Shown one piece after another: positions 1 to 8,478 of a stretch of 64,000 nt of DNA (its first letter is position 1; each line of letters opens with the position of its first letter). Made by a program: the position numbers and the translations under genes. The notes beneath the pieces were generated by a model. That model was not told the origin of the DNA, ran no database searches, and saw nothing but the letters and a program-made list of their open reading frames with translations. The stretch is from an uncultured Subdoligranulum sp. (GTDB lineage: Bacteria > Bacillota > Clostridia > Oscillospirales > Ruminococcaceae), in the NCBI RefSeq assembly GCF_963931595.1, contig NZ_OZ007030.1, positions 1,790,481 through 1,854,480 on the forward strand, in the 5' to 3' direction.

Positions 1-417
1 GGCCGCTGGCAGCCCGCCCGGGTGGTGGCCCGCCGCAGCGACGGTGCCGTGCTGGCCTGCACCGCCGAGGCGGGAGCCGCCGTGCTGGACGCCCGGGGCC
101 GCTTTGCCGGGCAGGTGGTGGAGGCGACCGGCCCGGAGACCTGCCGTTTTGCCTTTGCGGGCAGTGAGGAAGCCCCCTGTGCCGGGTTGAGCGGCACTTT
201 TGCGGGATTGCTGGAATGGCAGGGTGACTGGGTCCTGACGGGACTTCCGGCGGACTGCGCCCTGCCCGCAGGCAGCGTGGTGACCACCCCCGGCGGCTGC
301 TGGCTGGGACGGACGGCAGAAGCGCCCCGCCCCGACGCCGACGGGCTGACCGCCCGGTCCCTGCTGACCGACACAGCCGACTTGAACGGCTCGGTATTTT
401 TTGTAAAAGTTTCGTGA
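1..417 (+). CDS. mreC: MreC-like cell-shape protein, C-terminal part
   Basis: The gene enters from outside the window; about 138 C-terminal residues are visible. They resemble the MreC beta-domain: a VLDARGRFAGQVVEA stretch (the usual 'V-D-x-x-G-x-L-V-G-Q-V' strand), then GDWVLTGLP, then a GL-T-A final strand ending in ADLNGSVFFVKV, which resembles the MreC ending ADLxxLxxVFVV. MreC organises the elongation machinery outside the membrane. The call also rests on context: a class B PBP, MinD and MgsA follow, as in clostridial mreBCD-pbp-min-mgsA loci. MreD, which normally follows MreC, is absent. The match is weak in detail, so this could be a diverged relative. Confidence 0.6.
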   Translation, partial: GRWQPARVVARRSDGAVLACTAEAGAAVLDARGRFAGQVVEATGPETCRFAFAGSEEAPCAGLSGTFAGLLEWQGDWVLTGLPADCALPAGSVVTTPGGCWLGRTAEAPRPDADGLTARSLLTDTADLNGSVFFVKVS

Positions 418-421
418 GCAA

Positions 422-450
422 TTGCCAATTCGACAAAAATCGCCTATACT
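422..450 (+). promoter_or_regulatory. Sigma-A promoter for the PBP gene
   Basis: TTGCCA (422-427) and TATACT (445-450) are separated by exactly 17 bp, directly after the mreC-like stop codon and 25 bp before the PBP start. The PBP can therefore be transcribed independently of mreC. Confidence 0.65.
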
Positions 451-474
451 AGTAACCAAACGGAGGTGGAAGGC

Positions 475-2262
475 ATGTCCAGGCGAAAAGCGGACCGTCC
501 GGGCGGACGGGGGCGTGTGGCTGTGCTGCTGGTGCTTTGCTGCACGGTCTTTGTGCTCTTTTTTGCGCGGCTGGCCTGGATGCAGTTTGCCATGGCCGAC
601 CACTATGCCGAGAAGGCGGCCGAAGCCAGTTCGGCCAGCTACACGGTGGAACAGCATGCAGCCCGGGGGATGATCACCGACCGCAACGGCACGGTGCTGG
701 CCCGGGACACCACCGTCTACGATGTGTATCTCCGGGTTCCGGCGCCTCCGGGCACCGATCTGACCGAGACAGTTCAAAGGATGCAGGCCCTGACAGGCGG
801 CAAGGATGTGGAAACACAACTTGCCGCCTTTTGTTCTGCCGTTTCGGCCGGTGAACTGCTGGTGCTGGAGGCGGTGGACAGCGAAACCATGACGGCGCTC
901 TATCAGTCCGGGCTGGTGCAGAGCGGCGCCATCCGGCTTTCCGCCCGCGGGGAGCGCAGCTGGCCGGAGGGCACTCTGCTGCCCCACGCCCTGGGCTTCA
1001 CCGGGCCCATCACGGCGGAGGAATGGCCTGCCGCCAAAGCCAAGGGCCTTGCCATGGACAGCATTGTGGGCCAGAGCGGGCTGGAGAAAGCCTACGACGA
1101 TCTGCTGCGCGGCCAGGACGGGCAGCTGCTCATCAACACCGGGCTGGACGGCGCCGTGCGCGCCACCATCCAGCAGAGCACCACCACGCCGGGTGCCACG
1201 CTGGTGCTGACGCTGGACGCCTCCCTGCAGGCCACCCTGCAGCAGGCGCTGCGCCAGCGCATCGAGACACTGCAATCCACCGCCATGGCCGGGGGCGGGC
1301 GGGAGTGCCGCGCCGGTGCCGCCGTGGTGGTGGATGTGAAGACCGGCGGCATTCTGGCCGCCGCCAACTGGCCGGGCTACGATCTGAACAATTACCGCAG
1401 CGACTATGCGGCCCTTTCCGCCAATGCCGACGCGCCGCTGCTGGACCGGGCCTTCCAGGGCCTGTACGCCCCCGGCTCCGCCTTCAAGCCGGCAGTGGCG
1501 GCTGCGGCCCTCACCGCGGGTTTCGACCCCGACGACACCGTCAACTGCACGGGACGATACCTGTACTACAGCGGCTACCAGCCCGGCTGCCTGCAGTACG
1601 GCCATGCCGGGCCGGTCGATATGCGCACCGCCCTGGAACAGAGCTGCAACATTTTTTTCTATGATGTGGGCCGGCGGCTGGGGGTGGACACCTTCAGCGC
1701 CATGGCAGAGCAGCTGGGGCTGGCACAGCCCACCGGCGTGGAAGTTCCCGAGGCGGAGGGTCGCCTGACCTGGTCCACCGACGAGAACTACCAGGCGGGC
1801 CTTACCCTGATGGCGGCCATCGGCCAGGGCAACACCGCCGTGACCCCCGCCCAGCTGGCCGTCTATGCCGCCACGCTGGCCACCGGCGGCCAGCGCCCCA
1901 CCCTGCATTTTGCCGACCGGGCCCTTCAGCCCGCCACCGGGCAGACCGTCTGGCAGTACGAGCCCAGCTTTACCACCGTGCCGGGCGGCGAGACGGTGTT
2001 CGGGCCTATCCGGGACGGCATGAAGCGGATGGCCCAGACCAACCGCTACCTGCGGGAAGCCCCGGTGGTCTGCGCGGCCAAAACCGGCAGTCCCCAGCTG
2101 GCCGATACCCTGCCCAACGGCACCCACTATGTCAATTCGGTGCTCATCGGCTACGCCCCCGCCGACGATCCCCAGATCGCCGTGGCCGTGGTGCTGGAGT
2201 ACGGCGGCGGCGGTGCCAACGCCACCCCCGTCCTGCGCGCTGTGCTGGATGCATGGTTTTGA
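475..2262 (+). CDS. mrdA: Class B penicillin-binding protein (PBP2-type transpeptidase)
   Basis: Cross-links peptidoglycan outside the membrane. The 595-residue protein has one N-terminal membrane segment (about residues 10-35), a PBP dimerisation domain starting at RGMITDRNGTVLARD, and a transpeptidase domain with SxxK (S335-A-F-K338), SxN (S390-C-N392) and KTG (K536-T-G538). The ATG at 475 is chosen because GGAGG at 462-466 lies 8 nt upstream; an in-frame GTG at 466 overlaps that ribosome binding site. Its place between an mreC-like gene and minD points to the elongation/shape PBP (PBP2/MrdA) and not the division PBP, but no rodA is adjacent. A SpoVD/FtsI-like role cannot be excluded from sequence alone. 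Confidence 0.85.
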   Translation: MSRRKADRPGGRGRVAVLLVLCCTVFVLFFARLAWMQFAMADHYAEKAAEASSASYTVEQHAARGMITDRNGTVLARDTTVYDVYLRVPAPPGTDLTETVQRMQALTGGKDVETQLAAFCSAVSAGELLVLEAVDSETMTALYQSGLVQSGAIRLSARGERSWPEGTLLPHALGFTGPITAEEWPAAKAKGLAMDSIVGQSGLEKAYDDLLRGQDGQLLINTGLDGAVRATIQQSTTTPGATLVLTLDASLQATLQQALRQRIETLQSTAMAGGGRECRAGAAVVVDVKTGGILAAANWPGYDLNNYRSDYAALSANADAPLLDRAFQGLYAPGSAFKPAVAAAALTAGFDPDDTVNCTGRYLYYSGYQPGCLQYGHAGPVDMRTALEQSCNIFFYDVGRRLGVDTFSAMAEQLGLAQPTGVEVPEAEGRLTWSTDENYQAGLTLMAAIGQGNTAVTPAQLAVYAATLATGGQRPTLHFADRALQPATGQTVWQYEPSFTTVPGGETVFGPIRDGMKRMAQTNRYLREAPVVCAAKTGSPQLADTLPNGTHYVNSVLIGYAPADDPQIAVAVVLEYGGGGANATPVLRAVLDAWF

Positions 2263-2371
2263 CAAAAATCGTACGCAAAAGGCATATCACGGGACATTTT
2301 TGCACATCAATCTAGAGAGTATGTTGTTAAAACGTTCAAAAAAGCCAAACCTTTTTTAATCAAATAGCCAG

Positions 2372-2400
2372 TTGCCGCCGCTTGCAAAGTGTGTTAGAAT
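2372..2400 (+). promoter_or_regulatory. Promoter upstream of minD
   Basis: TTGCCG (2372-2377), 17 bp spacer, TAGAAT (2395-2400), 55 bp before the minD start. The rest of the 2263-2454 gap shows only AT-rich sequence and no clear terminator for the PBP gene. Confidence 0.5.
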
Positions 2401-2454
2401 ATGAATGAGAGAGTGTCGCGGTAGTGTGCGGCCTCAACTACAGGAGGCACGCCC

Positions 2455-3195
2455 TTGAACGCACAATGTATTATGCTCTGCTCCGGCAAAGGCGGAACCG
2501 GCAAAAGCACCGTATCGGTGCTGTTGGGCGCTGCGCTGGCCCGTCTGGGCCGCAAGGTGCTGCTGGTGGAACTGGATTCCGGCCTGCGCAGCGTCGACAT
2601 CATTGCCGGCGTGTACGGACGTACCGTCTATGATATTGAGGATGTTCTCTGCGGAAGGTGCGAGGCTGGCAAGGCCATCGTGCCCAGTCCGCTGTATCCC
2701 GGACTCTCGGTCATCAGTGCCCCGTATGAGGGCGGCGACGTGGAAGCGGCACCGCTGGGGCGGCTGCTGATGGCCGTACGTCCGTATTTTGATTTTGTGC
2801 TGCTGGATACCGCCGCCGGGATGGGTTCGCCCTTCACCGCCGCGGTCTCGGTGGCCGACAAGGCCCTGCTGGTGCTGACCCCCGATCCCATCGCCCTGCG
2901 GGACGGAAAGATCGTCGCCGACCGCATTCTGAGCGGCGGCCGCCCCCAGAGTACCGTGCGCCTGGTGATGAACCGGGTCACGCGGGACAGCTTCGGCAAA
3001 CGGGCTGCCGTGTTCGATCTGGATGAGTGCATCGACACGGTGGGGGCACAGCTGCTGGCCGTTATCCCGGAAAGCCGGGAACTGCAGCAGGCCGGTGCCC
3101 ACGGCACAATCCCCGCCCCCGGCGACCCCGCCGTGACCGCCGGGCAGGCAATGGCAAAACGTCTATGCGGGCAGCGAGTCCCGCTTACCTTTTAA
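2455..3195 (+). CDS. minD: MinD/ParA-family ATPase lacking the membrane-targeting tail
   Basis: MinD is a deviant Walker ATPase that normally binds the membrane and recruits MinC to position the division site. The deviant P-loop GKGGTGKST is at residues 11-19, with the signature lysine K12, followed by the [13 protein letters not shown] switch-I region and LLDTAAGM. The start is TTG at 2455, set by AGGAGG at 2442-2447. The 246-residue protein ends shortly after [11 protein letters not shown], the point where usual MinD proteins (about 260-270 residues) continue into an amphipathic membrane-targeting helix; that helix is missing. Neither minC nor minE flanks it. The following gene is mgsA, as in clostridial min loci, which supports MinD ancestry. 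A changed, soluble role is an inference. Confidence 0.8.
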   Translation: MNAQCIMLCSGKGGTGKSTVSVLLGAALARLGRKVLLVELDSGLRSVDIIAGVYGRTVYDIEDVLCGRCEAGKAIVPSPLYPGLSVISAPYEGGDVEAAPLGRLLMAVRPYFDFVLLDTAAGMGSPFTAAVSVADKALLVLTPDPIALRDGKIVADRILSGGRPQSTVRLVMNRVTRDSFGKRAAVFDLDECIDTVGAQLLAVIPESRELQQAGAHGTIPAPGDPAVTAGQAMAKRLCGQRVPLTF

Positions 3196-3218
3196 CTTTT
3201 GAAGGATGGTGTAGCGTT

Positions 3219-3623
3219 ATGATAATCGCGTTGGTGGCCCACGACTCCAAAAAGGAGTTGATGGTGCAGTTCTGCACCGCCTATCGCCATATACTGTCCC
3301 AGCACCATCTGATCGCCACCGGCACCACCGGCCGTCTGGTGGAGGAAAACACCGGCCTCACGGTGCAGAAATTCCTGCCCGGCGGCCATGGCGGTGACCA
3401 GCAGATCATGGCGCGCATCGCCTGCGATGAGGTGGACATGCTGCTGTTTTTCCGCGACCCCATCAGCGCCAAACCCAGCGAACCCAACGAGATGAACCTG
3501 CTGCGCATCTGTGATGTACATAACATTCCGGTGGCCACCAACATCGCCACCGCCGAAGTGCTGATCCACGGCCTGGAACACGGGGACCTGGACTGGCGCA
3601 CCATTCTCAATCCCCAGCACTGA
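3219..3623 (+). CDS. mgsA: Methylglyoxal synthase
   Basis: Converts dihydroxyacetone phosphate to methylglyoxal and phosphate, a bypass of lower glycolysis. The 134-residue protein has the family start [13 protein letters not shown], the phosphate-binding TGTTGRL segment, the [11 protein letters not shown] motif and the catalytic LFFRDP segment, and ends in the conserved [10 protein letters not shown] region. The ATG at 3219 is preceded by GAAGGATGG; the longer upstream reading frame overlaps minD and has no ribosome binding site. It follows minD by 23 bp, so the two are probably co-transcribed, and a strong terminator ends the unit. Confidence 0.95.
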   Translation: MIIALVAHDSKKELMVQFCTAYRHILSQHHLIATGTTGRLVEENTGLTVQKFLPGGHGGDQQIMARIACDEVDMLLFFRDPISAKPSEPNEMNLLRICDVHNIPVATNIATAEVLIHGLEHGDLDWRTILNPQH

Positions 3624-3640
3624 TTTTCCGATACCAACAA

Positions 3641-3674
3641 ACCGCCCCGCGCAATACTGCGCGGGGCGGTTTTG
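3641..3674. terminator. Bidirectional terminator between mgsA and the anti-sigma gene
   Basis: A perfect 13-bp stem (3641-3653 with 3658-3670) and a 4-nt loop, with a T tract on the + side and A-rich sequence on the other, lie between converging genes. Confidence 0.85.
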
Positions 3675-3676
3675 TG

Positions 3677-4405
3677 TTATGAAGCGTCACGCTGCCAGAG
3701 GAGGATGGCATCCTCCGGCAAAGGGGCATTGTTCTGGTAAAACCAGGACATGAAGGAGTGGTAGGGCAGATAATAGGCGGCGCAGAGGGATTCCATCTCT
3801 GCCTGACCGTACCCCCCCGCCGTACAGATGGCCGTCCGGGTGTTTGCCGGGGTTTCCGCATTGCGCCCCAGGGTGTCCAGCCACTGCTGCCACAGGGTGC
3901 CGCTTACCGTAAAGACCACCGCAGTGCTGTTCTCGGTGTCCACCATTTTGCTGGACACCAGCGCCCCCGACGCCTCGGCCGACAGGGTGGCATACAGCCC
4001 CTCCCCGGCAAACGGTGAATTCCCCGGTATACCCTGCTCCTCATAGCGCACCTCTTCAATCACCTCCGCCCCATAATCGGGATAGGTGGTGCGGGCATAT
4101 TCATACAGTGCTCCAAGGCCCAGTGTGACCGCGCACAGCGTCGCCGCCACCGAGGCCAGCACGGTCAGCATCCGCTTTTTCCGCTGGTTCTTGCGGACCC
4201 GCCGCAGCGCGTCGGCCTGTTCCCGTTCCCGGGCCTGGACCGCCTCCCGCTCCAGCGGGGCGTCGGTCTGCATCTTCTCCCACAGCGCCCGGCAGTCCGG
4301 GCAGCTGTCCAGATGTGCCCGCAGGTCGGCGGCCGTCTCGGGTTCACAGAGTTCGTCTTTATACAGCGGCAGCAGGTCGCGCACCAGATAACAGGGCAGT
4401 TTCAT
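3677..4405 (-). CDS. Membrane anti-sigma factor with N-terminal zinc-finger (zf-HC2) domain
   Basis: A predicted inhibitor of the ECF sigma factor encoded just upstream. The 242-residue protein begins with a zf-HC2/ZAS domain (C5 ... H31-x3-C35-x2-C38) on the cytoplasmic side, then a charged coiled region rich in Arg/Glu (about 45-78), one membrane segment (about 79-100), and an extracytoplasmic sensor domain of about 140 residues that I do not recognise. Its ATG overlaps the sigma stop codon (ATGA at 4402-4405), so translation is coupled and the two are made in balance. Confidence 0.85.
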   Translation of the reverse strand: MKLPCYLVRDLLPLYKDELCEPETAADLRAHLDSCPDCRALWEKMQTDAPLEREAVQAREREQADALRRVRKNQRKKRMLTVLASVAATLCAVTLGLGALYEYARTTYPDYGAEVIEEVRYEEQGIPGNSPFAGEGLYATLSAEASGALVSSKMVDTENSTAVVFTVSGTLWQQWLDTLGRNAETPANTRTAICTAGGYGQAEMESLCAAYYLPYHSFMSWFYQNNAPLPEDAILLWQRDAS

Positions 4406-4890
4406 GGCAAAGCCTCCTTCAGTTTGGTACGGGCGCGGTAGTAGGTCACCCGTGCCCAGGTTTCTGTCTTTCCGTGCAGGGCCCCGATCTCTCCAAAGCT
4501 CAGTTCCCCGTATACCCGGAGCCAGAACACCTCCCGGTAGGGTTCCGGCAAAGCATGCAGTGCCCGGTATACTTCCAGCGCCGCCTGCCGCTGCTCCAGC
4601 GCTTCCCCCGGCAGCGGGTCACCGTCCGGGGAATCGGGCAGCTGTTCCGGGGCCGGGGCCTCCCTGCGGTGGCGGCGGTAATAATCTGTCAGGGCATGTT
4701 TGGCAATGCTGCACAGCCACACGTTCAGTGCGGCTTCCCCCTGGAACCGGTCTATCCCGCGCAGCGCCTTGTAAAAGGTCTCCTGAGCTAGATCGGCGGC
4801 CAGTTCCTCGCTGCGGCAGAGCGACAGCAGATAGGCATAGACCACCTTGTGGTATTGCATATACACCTGTTCAAAGCTGTCTTTGTCCAC
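4402..4890 (-). CDS. ECF RNA polymerase sigma factor
   Basis: A 162-residue sigma-70 family protein: region 2 (about residues 6-75, including ELAADLAQETFYKAL and the WLCSIAKHALTDYYRR segment) and region 4 (about 105-160, REVFWLRVYGELSFGEIG with a helix-turn-helix). It directs transcription of its own stress regulon. The start is GTG at 4890 with AGGAGG 7 nt upstream; an in-frame ATG at 4950 is rejected because it falls inside the likely promoter. It is co-transcribed and translationally coupled with the anti-sigma gene. Confidence 0.88.
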   Translation of the reverse strand: MDKDSFEQVYMQYHKVVYAYLLSLCRSEELAADLAQETFYKALRGIDRFQGEAALNVWLCSIAKHALTDYYRRHRREAPAPEQLPDSPDGDPLPGEALEQRQAALEVYRALHALPEPYREVFWLRVYGELSFGEIGALHGKTETWARVTYYRARTKLKEALP

Positions 4891-4930
4891 CTTTGGCCCT
4901 CCTTTCCTGTTTTCAGCCGGCTGTACTCTT

Positions 4931-4957
4931 AAGACGCAGAACCCGTCCAAACGTTAC
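4931..4957 (-). promoter_or_regulatory. ECF-type autoregulated promoter
   Basis: Reading the minus strand, GTAAC (4953-4957, within TGTAACGT) and CGTCTT (4931-4936) are separated by 16 bp. A GTAAC / CGTC pair is the typical shape of ECF sigma promoters and lies directly upstream of the sigma gene, implying positive autoregulation. Confidence 0.65.
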
Positions 4958-4969
4958 AGGTTTTTTCAC

Positions 4970-5001
4970 AAAAAAAGCGGGGCCCCGCAGGGTCCCGCCC
5001 G
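4970..5001 (-). terminator. Terminator of the pyridoxamine-oxidase-like gene
   Basis: On the minus strand a GC-rich stem (GCGGGACCC pairing with GGGGCCCCGC, one bulge) is followed by seven Ts. It separates the dapL group from the sigma promoter. Confidence 0.75.
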
Positions 5002-5013
5002 ATGTACCGTAAC

Positions 5014-5424
5014 TCAGTAGCTCATGATATCCTTGACCGCACCCGACATGGAGAACAGTTTGGCCGACAGATGGTCCAGATAGACAATGCCCAGCTTGTT
5101 GCCGGTCTCCTCGTTGTAGAGGTCCTCCAGCTGGGGCGCCACCTTGAAGGCTGCCTCCTGGGCTTCGGGGGTATTGTCAAAGTTGGCAGTGCCCTGCACC
5201 CGCAGCCACTCGCCGCGGTCGTTGGCCGCGCAGAGTTCCAGGTTGGTGTTGTCCAGCAGCTGCTTGTAGGCTGCCTTGTGCTTGCCGATGGCCAGGCACA
5301 GATGGCCGTTGTACCACATGGCAAAGCCCAGCGGCCGCACACGGGGCAGATACCCGTCCACGGTGGCCAGGTAGAATGTGGGATTTTCCTTCAGAAAGTT
5401 CATGATTTCTTCGTTCGGTTTCAT
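5014..5424 (-). CDS. Pyridoxamine 5'-phosphate oxidase-like flavin-binding protein
   Basis: A 136-residue split-barrel protein of the PNPOx-like / nitroreductase-related family, seen in PTFYLATVDGYLPRVRPLGF and the LCLAIGKHKAAYKQL segment that usually binds flavin or F420-like cofactors. The substrate cannot be predicted; members reduce quinones, nitro-compounds or heme-related substrates. It sits 21 bp downstream of dapL and is probably co-transcribed with it; nothing ties it to lysine synthesis. The start has a GGAGGG site upstream. Confidence 0.75.
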   Translation of the reverse strand: MKPNEEIMNFLKENPTFYLATVDGYLPRVRPLGFAMWYNGHLCLAIGKHKAAYKQLLDNTNLELCAANDRGEWLRVQGTANFDNTPEAQEAAFKVAPQLEDLYNEETGNKLGIVYLDHLSAKLFSMSGAVKDIMSY

Positions 5425-5445
5425 GACAATCCCTCCTCTTTGGAT

Positions 5446-6633
5446 TTACAGTTTTGCCAGCGCGGTCTTCAGCCGCTGGGCAGCTTCCTTCGTGCGGTCC
5501 GCATCGCCGAAGGCCGTCAACCGGAAATAGCCCTGCCCGCAGGGGCCGAAGCCCTCGCCGGGGGTGCCCACAATGTGGGCGGTGTCCAGCAGCCAGTCAA
5601 AGAATTCCCAGCTGCCCATGTTGCCGGGGCAGCGCATCCAGATGTAGGGGCTGTTCTTGCCGCCGCAGTACCAGACACCGGCCTCGTCCAGCGCCTCTGC
5701 AATGACCGCCGCATTCTGACGGTAGTAGTCCAGGTTGTGCTGGATCTCCTTCATGCCTTCCTCGGTGAAGACCGCCTCGGCGCCGCGCTGCACAATGTAG
5801 GGCACGCCGTTGAACTTGGTGGTCTGACGGCGCAGCCACATCTTGTTCAGGCTCTGGCCGTTGGACTGGATGGCGAAGGGCACCACAGTGTAGCCGCAGC
5901 GGGTGCCGGTGAAGCCGGCGATCTTGGAGAAGCTGCACACTTCCACCGCCACTTCCTTGGCGCCTTCCACCTCGTAGATGCTGCGGGCGCAGCCTTCCTC
6001 GCTGACAAAGCACTCGTAGGCGGCATCATAGAGGATCACCGCGTGATGCTCTTTCGCCCACTTCACCCACTGGGCCAGCTGGGCCGTGGTGTAGGCCGCG
6101 CCGGTGGGGTTGTTGGGGCTGCACAGGTAGACGATGTCCGCCTGGGTGGTCTCGTCGGGCATGGGCAGGAAGTGGTTCTCGGCGTTGGCGGCCATGTACC
6201 GGATGGTGCGGCCTGCCATCACGTTGTCATCCACATAAACCGGGTAGACCGGGTCGGGCACCAGCACGGTGTTGTTCACATCGAAGAGATCCAGCAGGTT
6301 GCCCAGATCACTCTTGGCGCCGTCCGAGACAAAGATCTCCCCCAGCTCCAGTTCCACACCGCGGCCGGCGTAGTACTTCCGGATGGCTTCCCGCAGGAAA
6401 TCGTACCCCTGCTCGGGGCCGTAGCCGCGGAAGGTCTCCTTGTGGGCCATCTCGTCCACCGCCTTGTGCAGCGCCTCGATGACCGGGGCGGCCAGCGGCA
6501 GCGTCACATCGCCGATGCCCAGCCGGATCACATCGGCCTCCGGGTGTGCTTTCTGATATTCGGCAACTTTATGGGCAATCGTGCTGAACAGATAGCTCTC
6601 GTTCAGCTCGGCATAATGCGGATTGAGTTGCAT
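5446..6633 (-). CDS. dapL: LL-diaminopimelate aminotransferase
   Basis: Makes LL-diaminopimelate from tetrahydrodipicolinate and glutamate in one step, for lysine and peptidoglycan. The 395-residue fold-type I PLP enzyme begins LNPHYAELNESYLF, has IRLGIGDVTLPL, SDGAKSDLGN, SPNNPTGAAY and the PLP lysine in SFSKIAGFTGTRCGY (K237). These are DapL features and not those of generic aspartate aminotransferases. dapF lies upstream on the same strand, separated by a membrane protein gene. It has its own promoter. Confidence 0.95.
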   Translation of the reverse strand: MQLNPHYAELNESYLFSTIAHKVAEYQKAHPEADVIRLGIGDVTLPLAAPVIEALHKAVDEMAHKETFRGYGPEQGYDFLREAIRKYYAGRGVELELGEIFVSDGAKSDLGNLLDLFDVNNTVLVPDPVYPVYVDDNVMAGRTIRYMAANAENHFLPMPDETTQADIVYLCSPNNPTGAAYTTAQLAQWVKWAKEHHAVILYDAAYECFVSEEGCARSIYEVEGAKEVAVEVCSFSKIAGFTGTRCGYTVVPFAIQSNGQSLNKMWLRRQTTKFNGVPYIVQRGAEAVFTEEGMKEIQHNLDYYRQNAAVIAEALDEAGVWYCGGKNSPYIWMRCPGNMGSWEFFDWLLDTAHIVGTPGEGFGPCGQGYFRLTAFGDADRTKEAAQRLKTALAKL

Positions 6634-6672
6634 GAGAATCCCCCTCTTATGTATACTTATTCAGTCAGGTCT

Positions 6673-6701
6673 ACTGTACCACAATTTCCGGCAGGGCGCA
6701 A
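6673..6701 (-). promoter_or_regulatory. Promoter for dapL
   Basis: Minus-strand TTGCGC (6696-6701), 17 bp spacer, TACAGT (6673-6678), directly after the stop of the membrane protein gene. Confidence 0.5.
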
Positions 6702-6702
6702 G

Positions 6703-8403
6703 TCAAGATTGCGCGGCGGCTTCCGGCGTGGCTGCCCAGGACTGGGCGCCGTGAATGGCCGCCATCATATCCTCATAATTTTTATACACCATGACCACAT
6801 AGCGGTGGGCACGGTTTTCCTGCTCGTCGCCGTCCTCGTAGACCACCGTGGACCACCAGTACAGCTGGGACAGGTTCATCGACCCCAGTTCGTCCATGGT
6901 GGTCAGCAGGAAGATCTGTCCCTCCGGCGGGTTGGCATGGCTGGTCTTCTGCAGCCATTCATAGGGCTGCATCGTGTTGAAATTGTAGGGGACCCACACC
7001 TCGATCTGTCCGTCGGACCATTCGGTCAGCACATTGCCGTTCCAGAAGCTGGCATACCCCTGGGTGTAGCCGTTGTCCACCAGCCAGTCACAGACCTCCG
7101 CCAGGTGGGGATTGACCCGGTAGCCGCTGGTAAAATACCGCATGCCGGAACCGATGCTCACCGCCACAAAGCAGACGCAGAAGGCCATGGCCGCCGCCCG
7201 CCGGGCGTGGGGCACCCGGAAATGCTCGGTCTCCCCTTCCAGCTGCAGCACCGGGAAGACCAGCGGGATGATGGTCAGCCACTGATAGGGGTTGGTATCG
7301 GTCAGTTTGCCCGTCCAGGCAAAGACCGCCCCCTGCTCCAGGCAGACAAAACCCAGCAGCAGCGGTGCCAGCAGCTGGATGGGCTGCAGTTCCTTCCAGT
7401 GCTGCAGCAGCCGCACCAGGCTGAAGACGATGGCCCCCGCCGTCACCAGGCCCACGGCACACAGGATGCCGATGAGGGAGAACAGCTCCACTTCCCCGCC
7501 CACCGAGGAATCGATGGGATAGCCGAACAGTGTGAGGAAATCGGCCAGCTTTTCCACAAATGCCTGGATGCTGAAGGTGTTCCAGAGTCGGCCGTCATAG
7601 CTCAGCGTCTGGTGGGAGGGCACCAGAACCTTTTCGTAGATGCCGTAGCCGGCCACCGCCACTGCGGAGGCTGCCACCGTGACCAGCAGCAGCTTTTTCT
7701 CCCGGACGGGGCAGGCTTCGGGATGCTGATGCCACTGCAGCAGCAGGGCCACTGCCGCCGTCAGAAGCATGGGAATATAAAAGCCCATCAGGCCCTTGAG
7801 GCCGTTCAGGCCGAAGATGCCGCTCACCGCCAGCAGCAACAGCCACTGCACCACCCGCCGTTTCCGGCCCGCCGGGCGCAGCAGATGCAGAATGGCACCG
7901 AAGGCCAGCAGCAGCAGGATCATGTAGGGCAGATAGAAGCCGCCCAGCAGTCCATACCACAGATAGCACACGCCAAAGGGGCAGACCAGCGCCGCCGCGC
8001 CCCAGGCCCCGCACTGTTTCAGGCCCAGGCCGTGGCCCGCGTAGAGGTAGGACAGCACCAGCAGGAGCAGGAACGCCCCCTGCCCCAGCATGCGGGCGGC
8101 GAACCAGCTGTGGGGGAAGAGCAAAAGCCCGATGCGGTAGAGTGGCTGCAGACAAAAGACCTGCAGCTCGGTGGAATACCACCACTGGGTGGTCAGCAGG
8201 CCGCCCTCCTTGTTCAGGATGTCCGACAGGATCATCTCGCTGGCCATGTCACTGTCGATGTAGGCGCGGCCATGCAGGCAGAGCACCAGCATGGTGATGC
8301 AGTAGCCCGCCACCAGCCAGATCCAGGGAAACCACCGGAAGAAGCGGTCACTTTTTCGTTCACCCGGGACGAACAGGGCCGCCCGGAGTTTTTCTCGCAG
8401 CAT
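6703..8403 (-). CDS. Large polytopic membrane protein, GT-C-like topology
   Basis: A 566-residue protein with an N-terminal membrane segment, then a loop containing DSDMASEM, then about ten further hydrophobic segments and a soluble C-terminal tail of roughly 130 residues with Trp/Tyr-rich stretches. An acidic DxD-like motif in the first extracytoplasmic loop followed by many membrane spans is the plan of GT-C glycosyltransferases acting on polyprenyl-linked sugars. I do not recognise a specific family. The start at 8403 has AGGAGG 9 nt upstream; a longer frame to 8475 runs through the promoter and is rejected. It lies between dapF and dapL. Confidence 0.6.
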   Translation of the reverse strand: MLREKLRAALFVPGERKSDRFFRWFPWIWLVAGYCITMLVLCLHGRAYIDSDMASEMILSDILNKEGGLLTTQWWYSTELQVFCLQPLYRIGLLLFPHSWFAARMLGQGAFLLLLVLSYLYAGHGLGLKQCGAWGAAALVCPFGVCYLWYGLLGGFYLPYMILLLLAFGAILHLLRPAGRKRRVVQWLLLLAVSGIFGLNGLKGLMGFYIPMLLTAAVALLLQWHQHPEACPVREKKLLLVTVAASAVAVAGYGIYEKVLVPSHQTLSYDGRLWNTFSIQAFVEKLADFLTLFGYPIDSSVGGEVELFSLIGILCAVGLVTAGAIVFSLVRLLQHWKELQPIQLLAPLLLGFVCLEQGAVFAWTGKLTDTNPYQWLTIIPLVFPVLQLEGETEHFRVPHARRAAAMAFCVCFVAVSIGSGMRYFTSGYRVNPHLAEVCDWLVDNGYTQGYASFWNGNVLTEWSDGQIEVWVPYNFNTMQPYEWLQKTSHANPPEGQIFLLTTMDELGSMNLSQLYWWSTVVYEDGDEQENRAHRYVVMVYKNYEDMMAAIHGAQSWAATPEAAAQS

Positions 8404-8439
8404 GTTGGATATCCTCCTTACTTTATAAGAGACATCCCC

Positions 8440-8468
8440 ATTATAGCAGTCCGGCCTACCGGTGTAAA
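8440..8468 (-). promoter_or_regulatory. Promoter for the membrane protein gene
   Basis: Minus-strand TTTACA (8463-8468), 17 bp spacer, consensus TATAAT (8440-8445). It lies in the short gap after dapF. Confidence 0.75.
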
Positions 8469-8478
8469 GCCGCACCGC

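Noticed and set aside
3027..3218. An upstream extension of mgsA
   Set aside because: It overlaps the end of minD in another frame; GAAGGATGG and family length support 3219.
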